From assembly GCA_001798595.1 (NCBI GenBank), contig MGSS01000158.1:1-35826 (forward strand): a stretch of 35,826 nt of DNA, read 5' to 3'. Every line of letters starts with the position of its first letter. Position 1 is the stretch's first letter. A model generated the notes under the pieces. That model made no database searches, was not told the DNA's origin, and saw nothing but the letters and a program-made list of their open reading frames with translations. Positions 22,860-30,331 of the stretch are shown here, one piece after another. Position numbers and translations under genes: made by a program. This stretch comes from Deltaproteobacteria bacterium RIFCSPLOWO2_12_FULL_60_19 (lineage in GTDB: Bacteria > Desulfobacterota > Binatia > UBA9968).

Positions 22860-23897
22860 GTGAACTCCATGCAGTGTCGTTGGATCCGTCCGGCCGTTAT
22901 TTTTTCTCTGGCGGCGGCGTTGGCTCCGGTCTCAGACGCGCTCCCGGCCCAGGACAAAGGTAAAAACATCGCAGTCAACCAGGGAATCTCCTCACCGGAC
23001 TTCGGTTACCTGCCGTCCTATCTCGCCCGGGCGAAGGGCTTCCTTGCCGCCGAAGGGCTCGATTTAAAGATCATCGTGATGCGCGCGAACGTCTCGGTGC
23101 CGGCGCTGGTCACGAACGAGGTGCAGTTCGCCGTCCACGGCTCGGCCATGAACGCCGCCCTCAGAGGCGCGCCGCTCAAGGCGATCTTCTTTACCTACAA
23201 TACGTCGATTTTCCAGTTCACGGTGCGGCGCGAAATCCAGAAGCCGGAAGATCTCAGGGGGAAGGTCATCGCCATCGCCAGCCCCGGCGGCTCGCAGGAT
23301 CAGGCGACCCGGCTGATTCTCAAAAAGCTCGGTCTCGATCCGGAGCGGGACGTGAGCCTGCTTGCGGTCGGCGACGCCAAGGCGCGGGTCATCGGAATGG
23401 AGACCGGTCAGATCGCCGGCTCGGCGAACAATCTCGACATCGCCGCCGAGCTGGCTCGGAAAGGCTATCGGATCATCGCCAACTCGGCGGAGGTTTATCC
23501 CGTGCCTTTTTCCGGGATGGCGACCAACGACCAGGTGCTGAAAAAAAATCCCGAGATCGCAAGAAAGTGGCTGAAGGGACACGTCAGGGCGCTGCTTTTT
23601 ATCAGGCAGAATCCGGATGAGGCGGCGCAGATTGCGGCCAGGGAATTAAAGCTCGCCCCCGACGTGGCGCGCGAGGCGATCCGTCAGGCGTTGGGGTTCA
23701 TGACTCCGGACGACCCGGGAGGCTTTACGGAGAAGGGGATGCGGCTGCACATCCAGTATAACGCCGAGCGGATCAACATCGATCCGGACAAGGTAAAGAT
23801 CGCCGACGTCGCCGACGTGACTCTGCTGAGAGAAGTGCAGCGGGAGTTGGGGGTTCAGTGCCGCGGCGGTTATCTCTGCCAGCCGGCGGGAAGATAA
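22860..23897 (+). CDS. ABC substrate-binding protein, NMT1-like
   Basis: A 345-residue exported SBP. Signal peptide: MNSMQCRWIRPAVIFSLAAA then LAPVSDALPAQ, cleaved near residue 30. The mature part has GISSPDFGYLPSYLARAKGFLAAEGLDLK, VQFAVHGSAMNAALRGAPLKAI, RGKVIAIASPGGSQDQATR and ILKKLGLDPERDVSLLAVGDA, all typical of the NMT1/SsuA family. GTG 22860 is chosen because AAGGAGG (22846-22852) is 7 bp upstream; ATG 22869 is also possible. It is packed against the ligand-less cupin (1-bp gap) and 17 bp before the iron-type SBP. Ligand unknown; likely organic. Confidence 0.88.
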   Translation: MNSMQCRWIRPAVIFSLAAALAPVSDALPAQDKGKNIAVNQGISSPDFGYLPSYLARAKGFLAAEGLDLKIIVMRANVSVPALVTNEVQFAVHGSAMNAALRGAPLKAIFFTYNTSIFQFTVRREIQKPEDLRGKVIAIASPGGSQDQATRLILKKLGLDPERDVSLLAVGDAKARVIGMETGQIAGSANNLDIAAELARKGYRIIANSAEVYPVPFSGMATNDQVLKKNPEIARKWLKGHVRALLFIRQNPDEAAQIAARELKLAPDVAREAIRQALGFMTPDDPGGFTEKGMRLHIQYNAERINIDPDKVKIADVADVTLLREVQRELGVQCRGGYLCQPAGR

Positions 23898-23914
23898 GGC
23901 AGGAGGAGAGCAAG

Positions 23915-24994
23915 ATGAAGCTCATAGGCTGGCTGATGACGGCGCTAGGATTGTTTCCCTGTTCTATCCTTTTCGCGCAGAGCTCCGGCGAGATTCTCTC
24001 GAAGCTTGGCGATCTCGCTCCTGCGGAGCGCGAGTCGAAGCTGATCGAAGGCGCCAAGCGGGAAGGGGCGGTGAGCGCCTATTCGAGCGAGGACAATGAG
24101 CTGCTCGGCCGCTACCGCGCGGCCTTCGCCAAAAAGTATCCGTTCCTCAAGCTCGAGTTCTGGCGCGCCGGCGGAGGCAAGATCGTCGAGCGCGTGCTCA
24201 TGGAGCATCGCGCGAAGAAGCTCGGCGCCGACGTTGTCGGGATATCCTTCGACGAACTGGTTGTGGTCCAACGGGAAGGGGTGCTGGCGCGCTACGAATC
24301 TCCCGAGCGAAAATTCTATTCGGCCGCCCTGAAGGACAAGCAGGGCTATCACACTTCGACCAATATCATTCCGACGGTCATCGCCTACAATACCAGGTTG
24401 GTCAAGGCCGACGAATCCCCCAAGGATTATCCAGATCTCCTTCACGCGAGGTGGAAGGGGGAGATATCGATCGACACCGAGCCGTCGCGGGCGGTGATGG
24501 GTTGGTTGCTGAGCTGGGGGGAAGAGAAAACGCGCGCCTACATGCGCGGGCTGGTCGCCAACGGGGTTTTGGTCCGGCGCGGCCATTCGCTCCAGACCCA
24601 ACTGCTGTGCGCTGGAGAAGCTAAAGCGGCCGTCGAGCTTTACGCTTACCGGGTCGCGCAGGTGATTCACGAGCGAAAATGTCCCGTAGGTTTCGTTTTC
24701 GGTCGCCCGACGCCGGCCGCAGTCGCGCAGCTCTGGGGCGCATCCGCCGCCACCGAACATCCGCACGCCGCCGCGATGCTGGTCGATTTTATCCTGAGCG
24801 AGGAGGGGAGCAAGATCGTCGCCGCCAGCGGCCGCATCCCGACCCGGCGGGGCGTTAAGGCGTTATACGACGAGGTTTCGAATCTGGAGGAGAGGGGGGT
24901 GCCGCTCCTGGTGATATCGCCGGAGGAAGGGTTCAAGCTGCGGGACAAGACAAACCAGTTGATCGAGGAGATTCTGATTCGGAAAGGAAAGTAG
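23915..24994 (+). CDS. Extracellular solute-binding protein, Fe3+-type ABC SBP fold (third family member)
   Basis: A 359-residue exported SBP. ATG 23915 follows AGGAGGAG (23901-23908). The signal peptide is MKLIGWLMTALGLFPCSILFAQ. The body shares the family signature of the two genes near 4-6 kb: GAVSAYSSEDNELLGRYRAAF, ADVVGISFDELVVVQ, LLHARWKGEISID, RRGHSLQTQLLCAGEAKAAVE and AMLVDFILSEEGSKIV. The conserved GAPxDW block is changed to KCPVGFVFGRPTP, so the ligand may differ. Its stop TAG lies inside a 28-bp palindrome. It sits between an NMT1-like SBP and the bicupin. Confidence 0.86.
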   Translation: MKLIGWLMTALGLFPCSILFAQSSGEILSKLGDLAPAERESKLIEGAKREGAVSAYSSEDNELLGRYRAAFAKKYPFLKLEFWRAGGGKIVERVLMEHRAKKLGADVVGISFDELVVVQREGVLARYESPERKFYSAALKDKQGYHTSTNIIPTVIAYNTRLVKADESPKDYPDLLHARWKGEISIDTEPSRAVMGWLLSWGEEKTRAYMRGLVANGVLVRRGHSLQTQLLCAGEAKAAVELYAYRVAQVIHERKCPVGFVFGRPTPAAVAQLWGASAATEHPHAAAMLVDFILSEEGSKIVAASGRIPTRRGVKALYDEVSNLEERGVPLLVISPEEGFKLRDKTNQLIEEILIRKGK

Positions 24995-25018
24995 GGGCGA
25001 CCGGCCGGTCGCCCTTAC
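24991..25018. repeat. 28-bp REP-like palindrome at the SBP stop codon
   Basis: GTAGGGGCGACCGG is followed directly by CCGGTCGCCCTTAC; the reverse complement differs at a single base. The core 24995-25014 is a perfect 20-bp palindrome. The TAG stop of the SBP is positions 24992-24994. There is no T-tract, so a classical terminator is unlikely; RNA-end protection or a short interspersed repeat fits better. Confidence 0.7.
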
Positions 25019-25033
25019 ACCTTCGGAGAAAGC

Positions 25034-26119
25034 ATGACACCGGAAGAAATTGCGCGCCAGCCGATTACGGATCGGCGGAGTTCTTACGTGAAGTGGGTGG
25101 AGTCGGAGGGGCTGCCGCTCGTCCATGGATTCTTTATCGGCGACGTCAGGACGGTTTCGTTGGGACATTGGGAGCGCATCGGCGGCCCGGCGGCGCGCGT
25201 TTGCCTCGAAGGCGCCGGAGAGACGGACGACGCCTACATCTGCGAAATTCCGGCCGGCAAGTCGCTCAAGCCGCAAAAACATTTTTTCGAAGAGCTGGTC
25301 TATATAGTCAAAGGCCGCGGGGCCACCACCGTATGGCAGGACGGCGGCGCCAAAAGGACCTTCGAATGGCAGGAGGGATCGCTTTTCTCGCCGCCGTTCA
25401 ACGCCTGGCACCAGCACTTCAACGGCAGCGGCAGCGAGCCCGCCCGATTCGTCGGTGTCACCAGCGCGCCGATCATGATGAACCTTATCCACAACACCGA
25501 TTTCATTTTCGGCTGCGACTATCATTTCAAAGACCGGTTCAACTCGGAGGGGGATTATTTCAACGGCGAGGGGCGATGGCTGCCCGGCCTGGTCTGGGAG
25601 ACTAACTTCGTAGCGGACGCGCGCAGCTTTCAATTAATGGACCGCAAGGAGAGAGGCGCCGGCGGCCAGCTCGCCCATTTCGAGCTGTCGGGCAATACGA
25701 TGTGCGGTCACATCGCTCAATTTCCGGTAGGCACCTACAAGAAGGCCCACCGCCATGGGCCGGGCGCGCATGTGTTGGTCCTGAGCGGGAAGGGCTATTC
25801 GCTCATGTGGCGCGAGGGCGAGCCGATGCAGCGATTCGATTGGGGGCCGGGCAGCCTGGTGGTGCCGCCGGACCGGTGGTTTCACCAGCACTTCAACGCC
25901 GGCTCCGAACCCGCCCGCTATCTGGCGCTGCGCTGGGGAAGCAAAAAATTCTACGGGATTATGGGGGAGGGCAGCGACCGGCCGTTCAAGAGCATCAAGC
26001 TGGGCGGAGATCAGATCGAATATGAGGACGAAGACCCGGTCGTCCGGCGCATGTTCGAAGAGGCGCTCGCCCAAGCCGGAATCGAGAGCAAGATGGCGCC
26101 GTTTTACGCGAAGAAGTAA
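25034..26119 (+). CDS. Bicupin (two-cupin-domain) protein
   Basis: A 361-residue protein with two cupin domains. In the N-terminal half, motif 1 is KPQKHFFEELVYIVKGRG (one His plus Glu) and motif 2 is PPFNAWHQHFN. In the C-terminal half, motif 1 is KKAHRHGPGAHVLVLSGKG and motif 2 is PPDRWFHQHFN. The halves thus have different metal sites. Length is near that of gentisate-type dioxygenases, but the usual sequence marks are not evident. Similar bicupins are often labelled as ethanolamine ammonia-lyase-activating-like, without firm function. The last 24 codons are duplicated at 30168-30242. It is convergent with the REC-GAF kinase, 9 bp apart. Confidence 0.83.
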   Translation: MTPEEIARQPITDRRSSYVKWVESEGLPLVHGFFIGDVRTVSLGHWERIGGPAARVCLEGAGETDDAYICEIPAGKSLKPQKHFFEELVYIVKGRGATTVWQDGGAKRTFEWQEGSLFSPPFNAWHQHFNGSGSEPARFVGVTSAPIMMNLIHNTDFIFGCDYHFKDRFNSEGDYFNGEGRWLPGLVWETNFVADARSFQLMDRKERGAGGQLAHFELSGNTMCGHIAQFPVGTYKKAHRHGPGAHVLVLSGKGYSLMWREGEPMQRFDWGPGSLVVPPDRWFHQHFNAGSEPARYLALRWGSKKFYGIMGEGSDRPFKSIKLGGDQIEYEDEDPVVRRMFEEALAQAGIESKMAPFYAKK

Positions 26120-26208
26120 TCCCCCGTTTCAGCCGCCGTGGGCCGTGGGTGTCGGCGTTGTGGGGATCGTGACCGTAAAGGTCGAGCCTACGCCCGGCGC
26201 GCTCTCCA
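26045..26208. repeat. Direct duplicated segment, copy A (bicupin tail plus kinase 3' end)
   Basis: This 164-bp stretch matches 30168-30331 without gaps, with about 10 mismatches counted by eye, only 2 of them in the first 98 bp. It covers the last 25 codons of the bicupin (+ strand), the intergenic bases and the last roughly 27 codons of the kinase (- strand). Homology stops sharply at 26045 on the left and fades into diverged kinase sequence on the right. Confidence 0.85.
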
Positions 26209-27790
26209 CGGCGAGTGTCCCACCGAGCAGCTCGGTGAACTTCTTGACTATGTAAAGTCCCAAGCCTACACCACCATAGGACCTAGTCTCTGAGCTGTCT
26301 ACTTGACGGAACTTCTCAAATATGACGGGGAGCGACTCTTGAGGAATTCCTATCCCTGTGTCTGTTACCTTGAACTCCACTGCCTTGGCCTGCGGAACAT
26401 ATCGGGCCGAGATGGTGATAGCGCCCTCCTCGGTGAATTTTACCGCATTGTTAACAAGGTTCTGAAGGATGTGTTTAAGCTTCTCACTGTCAGTCTTAAC
26501 CACCGGCAAGTCGGGGGGATAGTCCCAGTTGAGGGTAAGTTTTTTATCCAGAGTCCTGTCATAGCCCAGCCTCAGCGTGGTGAGAAAAAAACCCAGATTG
26601 ACTTCATGAGGCCCCAGCCGGGTCTCCCCCGCCTCGATGCTGGTTGCCTGAAGAATGTCGCTCAACATGCTCAGCAGATCCCCGGAGCGGCAGATCACCT
26701 TTCCCAGCGTCTCCTCTTGCTTCGGGTTAATCTCCCCTAAAACCCTGTCCTTGATGATCCCCGTATAGCCCATGATCACGCTAAGGGGTGTCCTGAGTTC
26801 ATGGGACATGACGCTCAGAAACTCGTCCTTCACCTTATTAGCCCTCTGCAACTCAGCTGCCTGGTTTTTTGTCTGCTCGTAAAGCTGCGAGTTGTGAATC
26901 GCTATGGCCCCTCGGCCCGCAAGTGTGGCGAGAAACTCGCCCTCTTTGTTGCTGAAAGTTTTTCCCTCTTTCCCGGAAAATGAGATGAACCCCAGGGTGT
27001 TGCCCTTGACCACCAATGGGACTCTCAGATAGGAGACCGGTCCGAGTTCGAGGTGAGACATCGGGCGCCCGCCTTGAGGGGAGGTTTGGAGCCTGGTGAC
27101 AGGGGGAGACATAAGGGAGCTATCTTCCAACATTCTCTGAGGCAAGTCTTCCACCACTTCCGACCTGTGCCTTTCCCATTCCTCTTCGGTACTATTCCGA
27201 TGGGCCACGGCCTCTAGTTTCCTCGTCACTAGATTAAATAGCCTGATGATGGTGGCATAGTTCGGGAGAACGCTATCGATCTTTTCCAGTAGGATGTCCA
27301 GGACGGCGCGGAGATCCAAGGTGGAAGCGATGGCGACGTCAATCTCATGTAAGGCCCGAAGGCGCTTCAAGTTGTGTTGATTCTCTTCTTCGACCCGGTT
27401 GCGTTCCCGCCGCATCTCCGCCTCGCGCAACTCCCGCTCAATTGCGGGCACAAGTCGTGCCAAGCTGCCTTTCATGACGTAGTCGTGCACGCCGGCTTTC
27501 ATGGCTGCCACCGCGGCGTCCTCGCCAATGGCGCCTGAAACGATGATGAAAGGCAGGTCGAGCATGCTTTGCTGAAGCAGCTTCAATGCGGCAGGGGCAG
27601 TGAACTGCGGCATGGAATAATCGGAGACGATAATATCCCATGTCTGCTTATTAAGCGCCGCTTTCATAGCTGCGGCGGTATCGACCCGCTCGTACAGGGG
27701 GTCATAACCGCCGCGCCGCAGTTCCCCTAGGAGCAACGCGGCATCGTCTTCTGAATCCTCGACGATCAATACACGGAGCGGCCTGCTCAT
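26129..27790 (-). CDS. REC-GAF hybrid sensor histidine kinase
   Basis: A 553-residue cytoplasmic signalling protein. It has an N-terminal receiver (D57 in IIVSDYSMP, E11/D12 acid pocket, K107 in YVMKGS), a GAF-like sensor domain at about 145-305, a HisKA domain with phospho-acceptor H330 in SVMSHELRTP, and a C-terminal ATPase with an N-box LVNNAVKF, G1 box DTGIGI and G2 box GGVGLGL. The receiver can accept phosphate from another kinase, so it fits a phosphorelay. It lies directly after the single-domain regulator (start and stop adjacent) and is probably co-transcribed with the PAS kinase. By eye it is less GC-rich than the surrounding genes, a possible sign of different ancestry. The last residues share near-identical DNA with the kinase at 30252-31736. 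Confidence 0.92.
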   Translation of the reverse strand: MSRPLRVLIVEDSEDDAALLLGELRRGGYDPLYERVDTAAAMKAALNKQTWDIIVSDYSMPQFTAPAALKLLQQSMLDLPFIIVSGAIGEDAAVAAMKAGVHDYVMKGSLARLVPAIERELREAEMRRERNRVEEENQHNLKRLRALHEIDVAIASTLDLRAVLDILLEKIDSVLPNYATIIRLFNLVTRKLEAVAHRNSTEEEWERHRSEVVEDLPQRMLEDSSLMSPPVTRLQTSPQGGRPMSHLELGPVSYLRVPLVVKGNTLGFISFSGKEGKTFSNKEGEFLATLAGRGAIAIHNSQLYEQTKNQAAELQRANKVKDEFLSVMSHELRTPLSVIMGYTGIIKDRVLGEINPKQEETLGKVICRSGDLLSMLSDILQATSIEAGETRLGPHEVNLGFFLTTLRLGYDRTLDKKLTLNWDYPPDLPVVKTDSEKLKHILQNLVNNAVKFTEEGAITISARYVPQAKAVEFKVTDTGIGIPQESLPVIFEKFRQVDSSETRSYGGVGLGLYIVKKFTELLGGTLAVESAPGVGSTFTVTIPTTPTPTAHGG

Positions 27791-28240
27791 CTAGGCCCTC
27801 ATCCCGCTCGGCGGTGCCTCGTTGAGGACGACCCAATAGAGTCCCAGCTGCCCAATGGCCGCAGCAAATTTTTCAAAGTCCACTGGCTTGCGAATGTAGC
27901 TGTTAGCGCCTGAGCTATAGCCTTGAATGATGTCTTGCTCCTCTTTGGATGAGGTGAGAATGACCACGGGAAGGAGTTTTGTCCTCTCGTCGGCGCGCAC
28001 GCGCCTGAGCACTTCCAGTCCGTCCATCTTAGGCAGCTTTAAATCCAGCAGGATGACCTGCGGCCCCACGCCCGTATCGCGGCCCGCGTGGGCCCCCGTG
28101 GCAAACAGATAATCCAACGCTTCAGCCCCATCCCGTACGACTACCACCTCGTTCGCAATCTTGTTTTTCTTGAGTGCCCTCAGGGTCAACGCCTCGTCAT
28201 CTGGATTGTCCTCCACGACGAGGATGATTTTTTCCTTCAC
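27791..28240 (-). CDS. Single-domain response regulator (Rcp1-like)
   Basis: A 149-residue stand-alone receiver. Acid residues E10 and D11 sit in VVEDNPDDEALTL, the phospho-acceptor is D66 in VILLDLKLPKMDG, the switch Ser/Thr are in VVILTSSKEEQDI, and the conserved Lys is in SYIRKPVDFEKF. There is no DNA-binding domain, as in the cyanobacterial phytochrome partner Rcp1 (comparison of type only). The start is the GTG at 28240 (28238-28240 on the + strand) with AAGGA upstream; a longer frame to 28312 would overlap the kinase stop. Between two kinases, it probably shuttles phosphate from the PAS kinase to the REC-GAF kinase. Confidence 0.9.
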   Translation of the reverse strand: MKEKIILVVEDNPDDEALTLRALKKNKIANEVVVVRDGAEALDYLFATGAHAGRDTGVGPQVILLDLKLPKMDGLEVLRRVRADERTKLLPVVILTSSKEEQDIIQGYSSGANSYIRKPVDFEKFAAAIGQLGLYWVVLNEAPPSGMRA

Positions 28241-28260
28241 GTTTTTTTCCTTTCCGTTTG

Positions 28261-30003
28261 TTAAAGTATGAAATAGAAGGTTGCGCCTTTCTCTACTGCG
28301 CCTTCGGCCCAAATGCGGCCGCCATGGCGCTGAACGATCCGCTCTACGGTAGCAAGCCCGATACCGGTGCCTTCGAACTCGGTGCTTCCGTGGAGGCGCT
28401 GGAAAGCGCCGAATAGCTTGTTGGCATAGGTCATGTCAAAACCCGCCCCGTCGTCTCTCACGAGATAGGTCGATTTGTGATCGTCCTGGATAACCCCGAC
28501 TTCTATTTTGGCCTGGGTATGCTTTCCAGTAAACTTCCAGGCGTTGCCAAGCAGGTTCTCCATGACTATCCTTAGCAGGCCCGGGTCTCCGTTAACTGCT
28601 AATCCTTCGGCGATGGCGAATGTCACCTGGCGCTCCGGCTGCATCCGCTGGAATTCCTCCGCAATGTTTCGCGCCAAGGCGCTAAGGTCGACCCTCTCAC
28701 GACGCATGTCGGTGCGCGTCACGCGGGACAGACTCAGGAGATCATCGATCAGTTCAGCCATGCGCTGGCTGGCTGCGCGCACACGGCCGAGGTACTCCCT
28801 GCCCTGAGGGTTCAGTTGGTCCGCGCAGTCCTCCAGAAGCGCCCGACTGAATCCGTCGATGCTCCTGAGGGGCGCGATCAGGTCGTGCGAAACCGAGTAA
28901 CTGAAAGCCTGCAACTCTTTGTTGGCCGCTTCGAGTTGCCCCGTGCGTTCGATGACCCGCTGCTCCAGTTCCTCGTTAAGCTTTCGGACTTCTTCCTCTG
29001 CCCGCTTGCGCTCGGTGATGTCGCGGATCACGCTTGAAACAAGGATTCCTTCGTCCGTTTCTAACGGGCTTAGGCTGATTTCCACGGGGAACTCGCTGCC
29101 GTCCTTTCGCCGCGCATAAAGCTCAAGACCTGCGCTCATTGGGCGCACCCGCGGATCGCTAGAGAAGCCCGCACGGTGGTTGGGATGCGTCGCCCGGAAA
29201 CGCTCGGGGACAAGGATCTCAACGGCCTTTCCAAGCAACTCCTGTCGGTTGTACCGAAACAACTTCTCGGTCTGAGCATTGACCAACACAATGCGGCCTT
29301 CTCGGTCGACGATCACCATCGCATCAGGAGCAGATTCCAACAGTCCCTTAAATCTCTCCTCCGCCCTTTTGGTCTCGGCGTAGACTTTCTCGTTGAACCG
29401 CCAGGCGATGATGCTTCCAATGCAGGACCAGAGCACAAAGAAGGCGTGGATGCCGGCCCACGTCCAGGGAGCGCTGATCGCGGCCGCGTGATTATAGACT
29501 TCCTCAGGCCATAGGACGCCAACGACGCCGTGATGCACAGCGACATAGAGGACCGCCAGGCCGTAAGGAACCCAATCCTGGTACAGAGCGAGAAAAACGA
29601 GCATGACGAAGAAGTGGAAGTGCAACTCGATGTAGCCGCCCGAAAGATGCACGAGGATGGCGGAGGAGCTGATCAGACCAAAACCAACGAGGCTGGCTCG
29701 CAATGTGCGGCTCATTGCCCTCCGGCTCGCCAGGAGCGCGCATACGGCGACAACCAGCCCCTCCGCGACCGTGTGGAGCACGGTGCCATCGCGGAACAAC
29801 GCCTCGAACTTCAGCTCCCAGCTGTAGCCGAATAGCGGCCCTACAAGCGCGATGATGAGCGCATGGAACCAGGTCAATCCCAGCAGAAACCGGTGCCTGC
29901 TGCGCCACATCTCGTCCGGCAGGGATCCCCCTGAAGGCACAAAGGACCATAAACGTCTCATGACTAGGGAGAGGGAGATATGTTTGATTACACTATCGCT
30001 CAT
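28261..30003 (-). CDS. Membrane PAS-domain sensor histidine kinase
   Basis: A 580-residue kinase. Residues about 38-205 form five or six membrane helices, with the histidine-rich strip [21 protein letters not shown] (within 124-144) and HH at 157-158. A PAS domain covers about 213-330 ([20 protein letters not shown], then [15 protein letters not shown]). A coiled-coil linker leads to HisKA with H373 in [14 protein letters not shown] and an ATPase domain (N-box [11 protein letters not shown]1 DDGAGF, G2 GTGIGL). This is the phytochrome-type HisKA class. The ATG at 30003 has GAGAGAGA upstream. It heads a three-gene - strand operon with the receiver and the REC-GAF kinase. The signal is unknown; the membrane histidines could bind metal or heme, which is inference. 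Confidence 0.9.
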   Translation of the reverse strand: MSDSVIKHISLSLVMRRLWSFVPSGGSLPDEMWRSRHRFLLGLTWFHALIIALVGPLFGYSWELKFEALFRDGTVLHTVAEGLVVAVCALLASRRAMSRTLRASLVGFGLISSSAILVHLSGGYIELHFHFFVMLVFLALYQDWVPYGLAVLYVAVHHGVVGVLWPEEVYNHAAAISAPWTWAGIHAFFVLWSCIGSIIAWRFNEKVYAETKRAEERFKGLLESAPDAMVIVDREGRIVLVNAQTEKLFRYNRQELLGKAVEILVPERFRATHPNHRAGFSSDPRVRPMSAGLELYARRKDGSEFPVEISLSPLETDEGILVSSVIRDITERKRAEEEVRKLNEELEQRVIERTGQLEAANKELQAFSYSVSHDLIAPLRSIDGFSRALLEDCADQLNPQGREYLGRVRAASQRMAELIDDLLSLSRVTRTDMRRERVDLSALARNIAEEFQRMQPERQVTFAIAEGLAVNGDPGLLRIVMENLLGNAWKFTGKHTQAKIEVGVIQDDHKSTYLVRDDGAGFDMTYANKLFGAFQRLHGSTEFEGTGIGLATVERIVQRHGGRIWAEGAVEKGATFYFIL

Positions 30004-30167
30004 GGCATTCTCTCTCTTGGATTCAATCTTATGAGCTGAGAATTAGCTATTTACGCTACGATACGGCGCTTTTGTTTTCAAGGATTTGCAACTGCTAGAG
30101 CTTTAGAGGAGTAGGGAGCGCTGAAGCCGCGCATCAGAGGCATAAAAATGTCTCGATCAGAAGATCA

Positions 30168-30242
30168 CGGCGCATGTTCGAAGAGGCGCTCGCCCAAGCC
30201 GGAATCGAAAGCAAGATGGCGCCGTTTTACGCGAAGAAGTAA
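30168..30242 (+). pseudogene. Fragment of the bicupin gene (C-terminal 24 codons plus stop)
   Basis: In the bicupin frame this reads RRMFEEALAQAGIESKMAPF and then YAKK with a TAA stop. It is identical in protein sequence to the end of the bicupin at 25034-26119, with a single silent base change. There is no upstream part of the gene and no start, so it is a dead fragment carried with a duplication of the neighbouring kinase 3' end. Confidence 0.85.
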
Positions 30243-30331
30243 CCCCCCGTTTCAGCCGCCGTGGGTCGCGGGTGTCGGCGCAGTCGGGATGGTGACTGTA
30301 AAGGTCGAGCCTACGCCCGGCGTGCTCTCCA
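30168..30331. repeat. Direct duplicated segment, copy B
   Basis: Copy of 26045-26208 (see that entry). Here the bicupin part is an orphan fragment and the kinase part is the 3' end of the second membrane kinase. The match ends on the left exactly where the unrelated 30004-30167 intergenic sequence begins. Confidence 0.85.

Noticed and set aside
23945-24766. Open - strand frame of about 273 codons opposite the third iron-type SBP
   Set aside because: Composition and lack of motifs indicate a shadow of the SBP gene.
30049-30081. Promoter for the PAS kinase (TTGAAA, then TAGCGT on the - strand at 17 bp)
   Set aside because: The -10 matches only three of six positions; too weak to list.
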